Position numbers and translations under genes: made by a program
Part shown: piece after piece, positions 21,289-33,300 of the stretch
Layout of the letters: every line of letters starts with the position of its first letter
Position numbering within the stretch: position 1 is the stretch's first letter
The notes under the pieces: model-generated
Told to the model about the DNA's origin: nothing
The model's database searches: none
The model's input: the letters and a program-made list of their open reading frames with translations, nothing else
Assembly: GCA_947626135.1 (NCBI GenBank)
Contig: CANQQZ010000010.1
Location: 27,085-91,084 of the forward strand
Source of the DNA: an uncultured Clostridia bacterium
GTDB lineage: Bacteria; Bacillota; Clostridia; UBA1381
Reading direction: 5' to 3'
DNA length: 64,000 nt

Positions 21289-21336
21289 GGCGCCGTTTAT
21301 ATAGATTAATCCTTAAAAAGGGGGATATTACAGGCA

Positions 21337-24300
21337 ATGAAAATAAGACATTTAAAGAAGCGGCTTTGGTCTATGCTTCTGGCATTATCCATGTTGCTCT
21401 CGGTTATGCCGAACGGCTTTGCGGCGGAGATAACATCGGATAACAATCAGGTGCCGATTAAAAGTATTGCGATAAAGCACACGGCAGGAGTTATTACCGG
21501 TATTGATATAACCGTGGATCCTGCCATACATGCTTCGGCAAGCGCAATTATAGATTATGTTATTTTTACTAATTATTCACATGATGGTGGTTCCGTTGAT
21601 TATGATTCAGAGACATTGAGCGGTGAGATTTCTGACCTTCCAAATGGTGAGTATCTGAGCGAAACGATTAACGATGACACACTGTATATGCCGGCTGTTT
21701 ATGGATATGCAGTGGTAAATAATGAAAATCTCGGAATTATTAATATACCGATTAACGGTAGCGCTTATGATGGAGATTTTTCAAAAAGCAAGATTGAGGA
21801 ATTGGCTGCAGATCTTGAAAGTGGATTCGAATTAGATAGCGCTGCTCAGGATCAGACGCCGATAAAGATATTTTTATGGAGTGAAGTCGCGGGTAATAAG
21901 GATGCGAATCGCTATGAGCATGAGTTTACGCTTGATCCGAGCAACAATACCGACTTGACGGATCCGGAGAGCTCAGTAAGCCCGACCGATCAGGAAATCA
22001 CCGCCGGAGCGCTCACTCTTACGCCTCCCGCGGTAGGAGGAACTCCGCAATCACAGCCGGGCGATGTAACCGTAAGCTCGTCAACCCCGTCGGACAGCTT
22101 TGACGTCAGCGGGATTACGTGGAGCGGTGATTTGACGTCGGGAGGCAAATTCGACGCTGACACGGCGTATACTGTCGAGCTTACGCTTAAACCGCGATCG
22201 GGATATAAGTTCCCTGACGACCCTGTAGAGGGGTCATATACGATCAACGGTCAGGCGGTAACTACGGATATCACAAAAAATACGGACGGTACCATTACGG
22301 TCAAGTATACGTTCACTAATACCGATAAGCTTGCTGTAACCGGTATTGCGTCAGCCTCAGATGATAGTTTGAACAGATCATACGAGGACGGCGGCTCATT
22401 TGACTATACGGGCGGCAAGGTAACCGTTACGTATAACAACGGCGAGACCGAGGATGTTGACTTGAAGAGCAATACCCGCGGCTTGTCGGTAGTTTACGGA
22501 AGCGGAAAATCTGAGCTTGCCGACGGTATCGAGCTCCATTCGGGCGTTTTTCCGGCGGGCGAGAACTTGTTCTATCATTATGACGCGTCCGAGGATCAGA
22601 AAGACGGTATTAATCAATCGAGCGGAACATTGGATTCAGCCACGTTAGGCGATCTGACGGTTGCGGCAGCCGAGAAAATTACTGAGGTATCGGCGACGTT
22701 TGAATTCCCTGCTGCCGGAGGAACTCCCGCGCAGACGGCTGAGGTAACCTCAGGAAGCCCGTCGGATTATACAATAACCGATATTTCATGGGAGGAATCG
22801 CCTGCGGAGGGTCTCGAAAGCTTCTCTGATTTCAGCGGTCCGACATTTGGTTACAATAAGAAATATAAGGCTGTCGTTACGTTTACAAAGGCGGGATCAA
22901 AGTCGTTTGATACACCAAATGTAACCGCTACGGCGAAAAAGAAGGACGAAGAAACTACAACTAAGGTTGATAATGTTGATGATGCGTCAGAAAGCGAGGT
23001 TATAGCGGAGTTCATCTTTGACCCGACTGCGAAGAAGCAGATTAGCGGGGGAAATGTAACCGTAACGGCTCCCGAGGCGGGCGGTACGCCTAACACAAGC
23101 GGCACCGACACCAGCGATGATTTCAACATAAAGAGCGTTGAGTGGTCGAAGGCTGACGACAGTCCCGTAGACGGCAATTTCGGATATGGCGAGCAGTATA
23201 AGGTAAAGGTTACAATAGAGCCGACCGCTGACTGCGAATTCCCGGCGGAGCCGGACAAGTCGCAGTATAAGGTTAACGGCGTGGAGCCGGACAAGGTTAC
23301 GCGCGATAGCGACGGCAATTGCGTGTTGGAATATACCTTCCCCGCAACGGCGGGTTTGGATGAGATTTCGTCCGTTGATGTTGCGGGCGTAACCGTTCCC
23401 GAGGCGGGCGCGACGGCTACCACAGCCGGCATTACTGTGTCCACGCCTAACGTAACGCTCACGTCGGACAGCGACAGCCCGAAATGGACTACGGACGGCG
23501 CTGATCCGTTCACCGATCAGTTTGAAGCGGGAAAGAAATATACGCTTTCCGTTAAGATAACGCCTGACGCGGGTCATAAGTTCGCTGAGACCGGCATGAC
23601 CGGAAGAGTAAACAGCACCTATCCGGCAACGGTTGTTGTAGACCCCGGTGGCATGAGCGCTACCGTTACGTGGGAATATACCGTTGCTGCGCTTGAAATC
23701 ACGGCGGTCGACGTGTCGATAACCGACCCGAAGCCGGAGGATGATATCCCCACGAGTGCGTGGATGGACTTTGACGCTATAGTGACCGGTCTTTCGGTAA
23801 CGCCTGACTCTCAGGCGAAAATTACGTCCGTTACATACAACGAGGGCGATAAGGATTCGGTAATTCCGGCGTCGGGCAAATTCAAGGAAAACACGCAGTA
23901 TACGATTACCGTTGTGCTTACAGCCGAGGAAAATTACGCCTTTACTGAGACGCACGAGAGCGATTATAAGATAAACGGTGCAGCTCCGTCAGACTTGCAG
24001 ACAAGTCCCGACGGCAAAACCCTTACGCTGAAATATACATTTACAACGGACAAAGACGAGATAACCGGCGTAACCGTAAACGGCTCGCCGAAGCTCGGTC
24101 CCTATGCCGCCGAAACGGATAATTTTGACGACAGCGGCATTACAAGCGTTGAGGTTACTTATAAATATAAGGGAAAAGAAACAATAGAACCGGCGCAGTT
24201 TGAGGACAAGGGCATTAAATTTTCCTATGGCAGCGGTCATACGGAGCTTCCCGAACCTCTGACTACGGATCAGAACGGACAAGAGGTTTATGTCACAGTC

Positions 24301-27300
24301 GATGACGGAACCCATACCGCGGCGCACAGCGATTCGCTGGGCGAGCTTGACGTGCGCAATAAATATACGGTCACGTTCTATGACACAACCGGCTCGGGCA
24401 GTCCGCTCGGCACGGCTGAAGTGTTTGACGGAGATCATATTACAGACTCGGGTAAGCTCAACGAAATAAGAGGCTGGGGAGACACCGCGGCAACGTCGGC
24501 GGGAGATAAATACTTCGACCATTGGGAGGTTGTCGGCGGTTCGTTGATGAGCGGTAATTATGACCCCGTATCAACTCCCGTGACGGAAACAGTATCTGTC
24601 AAGGCGGTCGTTCAGGAGGACGCTGTGCAGTCAATTGAACATGCAGGCTCGCTTACAAAGGACACCTACGCGGAGCACGCGTCATTTGACCCGGCCGGCA
24701 TTACGGCTACGCTGCATCATGTTTACAGCAGCAATGATGAGACGGGCATATTGCCGGCGCAGTGGAGCGATAAGCATATAAAGGTTGTATATGCCGATTC
24801 GGGCAGCGGCGTTGACGCGAGCGCATGCACTGATTTGCCGTCATCGCTTACGAAGGACTTAAACGGCAAATATTTGTACCTTATGTATGATGACGGAAGC
24901 GGACCGAAGCTTATCACATCAACACCGTTTGCACAGCTTCACATAGAAACAGAATATAAAGTGATACTGCATTATCTCGGCAGCGATAACAGCGATAAGC
25001 AGGCTGAGATCCCCGCGCTTATGACGGGCGATAATGTGCAGGAAGCTCAGGTTACGGAAAAGGTAACCGATATAAACAGTTTAGCGACCGGAAAATGGGA
25101 ATATAGAAGCGGTGATGTTGTTACATTCCCGATTACCATAGCGACGAGCGATGTTGAGATCTGGGCGCAGACGAAGCTCCCGGCGCCCGGAAACGTCAGC
25201 GCGGCAAAGGTCGAGTGGAGCGGCTCCGGCTCGGAGGACGACAAGAAGGGCGGAATCAAGGTCAAATTCGATCAGGTTTCCGACGCCAATGAATATGCGA
25301 TTGAGATAAAGAAGGACGGAAGAACCGTTAAGACGGTTACCGTCAGCGCCTCCGACTATTCGTCGGACGGCACGCTTATCGGCGCGGACGAAACCGTCTT
25401 CACGCCCGGCAGCGGCTATACGGTCGAGGTTGTCGCGAAGCCGGCGGCGGGTTCGCATAAGGTGGATTCCGACCCGGGCACATCGTCAAGCGTTGACGCG
25501 GGTAAAATGTACCCGACCCCGCCGACAACCGCTACAGGAAAGTATTACAACGGCATTACGCGCGGCGATTTGACGTTTAATACAAGTCAAAACGTAACAT
25601 GGACGATCGTTTCGCCGGAAACGCTCGTACACGTGTCTGACACGAACTCCAGATACGCGGTAAGCACAGCCGGTAACGATATGTATCTTGCGGTTTCGGG
25701 ATCGAACGAGGTGACCGTTACCGTTACAAAGGGCGATGTTGAAATAACGAAGCCGCCGACAGTTAACGGAAGCGAACACCGCGTAGGCGACGAGGTTACG
25801 CTTGAGACGTCCGGCGCCGAGGCTCAGGATTCTCATGAAAAAGCAAGCGACTTTGTTGTTGAGGGAACATGGTCGGTGACGAGCGGAAACCCGCTTACAG
25901 CTGAGGACTCAAATTCAGTCGGCTATACGTTCCACCCAACAAACAGCAATGACTATAATGACGCTACAGGCACATTGACAGTAGATGATGTTATTATGGT
26001 CTATACCGTTACGCTTAAATTGAATAAGAACGGATCCGATGAGGAGGATTATCAGGTTCTTAAAATCGACAAGAACGATTATGTAACCACACCTAAATAT
26101 TCATATAAGGGCGATCCCGATTTGACGACCAATCCGGGATATAGGTTCCTGGGCTGGTACGAGAGTAGAAGCGGCGGCTCGCCGGTTGATCTTTCAAGCA
26201 AGACGATAACATCAGAACTTACGCTTTACGCTCATTGGGAGAGCGCGCAATATACTGTCCAGTTTAAAAAGAACGACGGCACAGAGGATTTCTACGATGA
26301 TTATAAGAAGGAAAATCTGAACTACGGCAGTACGATAACCGAGCCCACAGAACCTTCGCGCGTGGGCTATGATTTCGGCGGCTGGTATAAGGATTCGAGC
26401 TGCTCGGAGGGTGAGAAATGGGTATTTAATGGCGAAGGCGATGCGTCCAAGGTACAAGATAATGTCACCCTTTATGCAAAATGGACGGTTCATAAGCATA
26501 AGGTTACGTATCATTACACGAATGATTCGGGCGATCAAACCGCGGAGCATGCCAAAGTTCCTTACGGCACAAAGCTTGACGGCGACAACGCGCCGCCCGA
26601 TAACAGTACAATAGGCACCCGCTACGGATATACGCATGAAAACAAGTGGTACACCGGCACCGATTACAGAAATGAGTGGGATTTTGGTACCATGACGACG
26701 CCGGATAGTGATTTGGATTTATATCTCCAATGGAACCCGGTGGACGTGACGGTCAAGTTCATGTACAACTATGACGGCGCGCCGAGCGACGGCGTGTTTA
26801 AAACCGTCACTGTTTCATTCGGTCAGAACGGTCAGGAGATCGGTAGATTACTGAGTAATGAGCAGCCTACACGTCAGGACTGGAATTTTACAGGATGGTA
26901 TCGGGAGCCGGGATGTGAAAATCATTATCTTTTCACATCGGCTACAACAGTAAATTCTACTGATGACATTAATATCTATGCGGGCTGGGAGCGTATAAAG
27001 TATCGGGTTACGTTCTACTATAACCGGTCGCTTGAGGACAGTGATACAGCATCATTTGAAATTAATTCCGGAGATACAATATCGGCGGATAATATAACGA
27101 ATTTGCATTTGGATACGACCGGCGTGAACGGAGACGTTTTCAAGGGCTGGGCGAAGCTTACAGAGGGAGTTCCGGACACGGATCACCTTGTTACCGATGC
27201 GTCGGAGCTTGTCGGAACGACCGTGCGTGAAAACCTGAATTATCAGGCTCAGTGGGAAAAGCGTCAGATAACCGTTCGCTGGCTCAAAAATGACGGCAGC

Positions 27301-30300
27301 GGCGACGCGTTCCAGACCGGACCGGTGAAGAATTACGGCGATAATGTATATGGGAGTGACTTCACATCGAATAATAATACGCGTGAACACTATACATTTA
27401 AGAACTGGACGTTAGACCAACCCGGAAACAGAGTATTAAGCGGCGATGTTAGGGTTGAAACAGAAGAAGAGTATTTCGATATCTACGCGCAGTGGACGCC
27501 GAAGAAGTACACGGTTCATTTCAAAATGAACAACGGCACGAATGATGATTACACCACGCAGGAGGTTGATTACGGCGCTCTTGCATCGTCTCCCTCCGGT
27601 ACGCCCGAGCGCGCAGGCTATACCTTTACCGGTTGGTATAAGGAGCCGGAGTGCAGCACTAAATGGACGTTTGAGACCGACGCCGTAACGGACGTTGACG
27701 AGACAAACGGCTTGTCGATTTACGCAGGCTGGCGCGCGGAGCCCAAGGCGGAGGATATGTCGCTCAGCGTTTCTCCGAGCAATGCCGTTCCGGCGTTTAC
27801 CGACGCCACGCTGACCGCATCGTACAGCGCGACAGCGGGATATTCGGGCGTTACGTTCAAGTGGTACAAGAACGGCTCTCCGATTACGGATGACGACAAG
27901 TATGACCTTACCGACAACACGCTTACAATCAAGAACTTCCTAAGCTCCTATGAGGGCACGTATAAAGCGGTGCTCTGCGTGGGCGAACACGAGTATGATA
28001 CCGTGTATAAGGAAGCGGTTCTTACGATACAAAAGGCTACGACCAGTATCGGCGGCACGGGCCGTAATCTTTCGATCGAGTATACCGGCTTAGATATAAA
28101 ATGGAGTGATGTTATAACCAATCCCGGGCTTATTGACGAGTCAACGGGCACTATCACCGTTTCGGACGGCGCGCCGCCGGCGAAGGGTAACTACAACAAC
28201 ACTGACGGACTTCGGTATAGGATTACAAGGCGCGGTTCGAGCGCGGTCGTTACGCCGAAGGACGCGGGAGAATATACGCTGACCGTCTCGCTCGGCGAGG
28301 ACGCGAACGGCAACTATGAAAAGCCCGCTGACCAGGTGTATAACTTCACGATTACGCCGAAGGAGCTTACGGTCACGCCGAACGCGTTTACAAAGGAGTA
28401 CGACGGCAATAACAATCTGCCGCGGCAGACGCTTTCAAAAGACAGCGGTCTTACCGGCTTCATCGGCGATGACGGCACGGGAATAACCGCTGTGCTGACC
28501 GGTACGTATAACAGCAAAAACGCCGGAACATACGGCAGCGGACAGGTGAGTGTCACGGGAACGCTTAATTATCCCGCCGAAACGTCGGCGAGAAATTATA
28601 AGCTGCCCGATACGATTACCGCCGCGGAGGGCAATGCGATTACCAAAAAGACGCTGACCTTTACAGCGGCAAATACGTCTATTTCGAGAAAGGTAGGCTC
28701 CGCGGCGATAGATTTGTCTGCAATCGGCACTATCACGTTCAGAACGCCTGTCGAACCAATCACCAAGGTATCGTCGGCGCTTTCCTCGGGTAACGGATAT
28801 TTGCTTAGCTTTGAAAAGACATCGGGAACTTTGGAGCTTGCGAACCCGGGTGGACCCATGACACTGATGCCGAGCACGGCGGAAACAAACATATATAAGG
28901 CGACGATCGCCCTTACCGGCGACGCGGCGACAAATTATAATCTTACGTCCTCGGAATATACTGTTACGGTAAATATTTCCGATAACGCGGTTTATAACCT
29001 CAGCGTTGCGACGGATATCGACACGTCGGGCGTAAACGTTATATCGCCGTATGTAAAGGAAACATATCATAACGGCGGAAGCGCGGAATCAGAACCTCAT
29101 TCCGTAACGGCGGCGAGCGGAAACGCGGCGATAAAAATCACGCCCGAAACAGGCTTTGAGGCTGACAGGGCGGAGTTTAAAGACGGCGCGACGGGCATAG
29201 GCACTCTCGGAGCCGTTCAGGATGCCGCAGGCGAAAAATCGGTTCAGTATACTGCTCCGGGCAGTCTGCCGGAAAATGATACCGATGTGCCGATAGTGGT
29301 TTACTTTAAACCGATACCGGTAGAGCTTACGGGCAGAAATATTAATTCGGGCGCCGGCGAGGATGATGTATATGTTAATGATACAAAGGAGTATAATTTT
29401 GAATCGGCAACCGGCGGCAGCGGAAGCTATAAATACAGCATAGCGGAGACGACAAACTGCAACGCAAGTATTGACGAGACAAATCCGACCAAGCTCAGTA
29501 TTACGCCTACTAAGAAGGCGGAGGCGACCGTAAAGGTGCGCGTCGAGGATACCGGCAACGGCACGTATGCCGAGGCGACATATACGCTCGCCGCAGACAA
29601 AATACTAAAGGCTACGCTTACGCTGAAGCTCACGGATGTGAACGAAACATACACGGGAAGAGCATATCCGATATTGATCGACCATGAGAGTACAACAGTC
29701 GATGAGAGCAAGATAAAATATTCGTATGAGAGAACCGCGGACGGCACAGGTGCCGGAAGCGGAAGCTGGTGGGAGGACGGCGTATCTTATCCGACGTCAG
29801 ATCCGCCAATCAACGCCGGAACATATTCGGTCACGGCGACAGTTGAGGGAACGGACGAATACAAGGAGGTAACGGCGACAGGAACGGTTACGATTAGCCG
29901 TGACACGCTCAGAGCCCCATTCCCGGGTACACCCGACGTTTACGAGGGCACGGAGTTAAAAACCGTGACCGTGCCCGGCACTGCGACAGGCACACACAGC
30001 AGAGAAGTCGTAAACGGAACATATGCGGTCGAATCTGTCGCTGAAGGCACCGTCAAGGCGGGATTGAATGAAAATATTAACTATACGTTCATTCCGACAA
30101 GCGATAAGGATAAGAACAATTATGAAAACGTTTCAGCCACGAACGGAAGCTTTACCGGAAAAGCGAAGAATTCAGCGGATATTTACATAACGCTTAATAA
30201 TTCGACGGCGACATACGGCGACGGCGAGACGCAGATCAGGAACAATTCGCAGAATGCTGCGCTGCAATCCTCCGCTCCGACGGCGGCGGCAGGCGGAACA

Positions 30301-33300
30301 TGGTCGTATAAATATTACGGCAGATCCCTCGACGGCACGTATTCCAAGGCGGCGGAGGCCGCGGACGATGTAATACCGTCCAAGGCGGGCAGCTATTACG
30401 TGGTTGTAACATATGAGAATACTATGTACAGAGGCACAAAGACTGCCACGCTCACGATTAATCCGAAGCAGATTACCGTTACATGGCCGGAGTTTGTCGG
30501 ACAGGGCAAGGTGTTTGATAACACGCCCGACGCGGCAATCAGTACGGAGCTTCCCGCAAACACTCCGACATTCTCGGGCTTTGTGGGAGGCGATGAGGCG
30601 CTTGTAACGCCGGCTATCAAAGCCTCGTATCAGTGGACGAAAAATCATAGCCCGTATGTTCACACTGACGCGGAGGAGATAACGGGAACGCTCAGCTTTG
30701 ATACGGATTACGCGGTCGACCAGACGTACAAAAACTATGTAATACCTCCGGCGTCGGCTACAAAAATCGTTACTCAGCCGCCGACCGTCAGGATCACGGC
30801 GAGACCCCTGACCGCGAACACGCTGCCGGAGGTTGTAAAGGATTACGACGGTACGACCAGGATGCCCGCGGGCTATAGTCTTATGGCATCGTACTTCACC
30901 AATTACGTTGAGACCGCCGTTCCGACAATCGGACTTGGAAGCACAGCGTTTGAGGATAAGAACGCGGGCGAAGGAAAAACGATCAACTGGGCGCCGACGG
31001 TGATAGGTCCATACAGCAAGGATTATGTGATAGACCTAATTACAAAGTCGGGCACGATAAATCGTAAGAAGATAGCATTTTCGGTAGATTCGCCTCTTGC
31101 CGTCAGCACGAGCCCCGGTATGACGGGAGCGGAGCCGGGAACAACGGTTGACCTTAAGGACGCCGGACGTTATTTCCAAACGCTCGCGGAGGGCGAGACG
31201 CTGGAGGAGGGCGTTGATTATACGCTCGTATACGCGCTGACCAGCTCTGGCACTACGAAAATCGAACTCGCGTCGGACGGTCACACGACCACACCGACAG
31301 ACACGGAGGGCGACGCGGAATTTTCCGCGACAGTGACGCTTACTACGGATAAGGCGAAGAACTATCAGTTTAATTCGACCAGCGCAACATATCAAAGCGA
31401 GGATATAGCGGCAGGTCATATAACCGTTACGGCAAGCAATACGGTACATCGTGACGTAAATATTTATGACGGCGCCGACGCATCCGCGGCAGATATAACG
31501 GGCGGCACAAAGGCTGTCGAGTTCGGCAGCGGCGCGTTTACAATCAGCGCGGCTCCCACGCTCGGCGAGGATAAACCCGTCTGGAGCTATGCGACAGCTG
31601 TCGACAACGACGTCGCCGATATTACGGATAACGGCGACGGAACCGTTACGATTACGCCGAATAAGCTCGGAAGTGTGGTTCTGAAGGCGTCCGTAAGCCA
31701 GACGCCGGAATACAGTATGGCGTCCGCTACCGTTACAATCAGCGTGACGAAAAATACGGTGACCGTGGTGATGAACCCCGAAACAGCCGTATATGACGGC
31801 ACAAACAAGAAGCCCAATATAACCGTTACCGGCAAGAACGCCGACGGCTCGGCATATACCCTTGTGGAGGGCGATGATTATACCGTTACCTTCTATATAG
31901 GCGACCCGAGCGACGGCGGCGTGGAAGCGGGCAGCGAGATTATAGATGTGGGCGAGTATTACGCGGTTATCAATATAACAAACGATAATTATAAGCTCGA
32001 CGACGACGCTGACGCTCTCATATTCACAATTACATCCGCGCAGCTCGAGGTGGGAGATATCACCGGCGACGCGGTTTACAAGGAAACTCTGACAGCGGGC
32101 GGCGTAACGGCTCCGGATGTTGATCCGTCCGCGGACGCTCCGACATATACATATCAGTGGTACGTGTCCGATACCGAAGAGGGTCCCGGAACGCCCATTG
32201 ACGGCGCTACGGAGGCATCGCTTGAACTCAGCGAGGATCTGGTAGGCAAATATGTTTATGTTGAGGTTACAGGCACGGATAACTATGAAGGACAGACCGC
32301 CAAGAGCAACAGCGTTAAGGTAGAGAAAATAGAGCTTGAGGGCAGCGCCGATATCACCTACGACGGTAAGGACAGCGGCGAGGAAGCCGTAAGAGGCACT
32401 GTGCTCACAGCCGACACGTCAGGCATTGAGGAGGCTTACGGGGACGAAATCGATCCGGATAAGTTTACCTATGAATGGTACGTGAGAGGCGACGACGGCA
32501 CGCCGCAGAAGGTTGGCGACGGAAAAACGTATACCGTTACTGACGATACGGCAGGAAAGTCGGTTTACGCTGTCGCGGTTTACAGCGACAACGGCTATGA
32601 GGGCAGCTTCCAGACGGATGATGTGGTAACAGGCAAATTCGCTCTTGAGGCTGAAAGCGAGCTGAGCGCGGAGCGCGTAGTCGGATATGACGCGTTCGAT
32701 ATCACAACGGATATTACGAATAAATCCAATAAGCCGGTAATGCTTCAGGCTAAGGCGGTTGAAAAGGGCGCGCAGCTTGAAAGCGCGGCGTCCACGGTAT
32801 TCACGGTATCTCTTAGCAGCGCTGACGCGGTTGCCGCCGACGGTACCGTAACGCTTACCGTTACGCCGGTGACCGGACTTGATATCGGAACGTACACCGC
32901 CACGGTATACGTATACGATTCGGCGTATATCGGCGTTGACGCGGTGAAGATGATTAATGTGACGTTTGAGGTAACTCCGCTTGTAAAGCATGTTAAGTTC
33001 CTCGATAAGGACGGCAACGTTATCGCCGGCAGCGAGCAGGATATTGAAGCGGGTCAGTCCGCGACTGTTCCCACTCCGCCGGAGGTAGAGCATTATCACT
33101 TCGTGAAGTGGACGGATGAGGACGGAAACGAGCTTTCGGCTTCCGATTTCGGGAATGTTCAGAAGGATATAACGGCTAAGGCGGTTTACGAGATAAACAT
33201 GTACACCGTTACATTCCTTGACAAGGATGGCAATGAAATCAGGAAGGATACCGTGGAGGCTCTTACTCAGATCGTTCCGCCTTCTCCCGGAACGGTTGAG

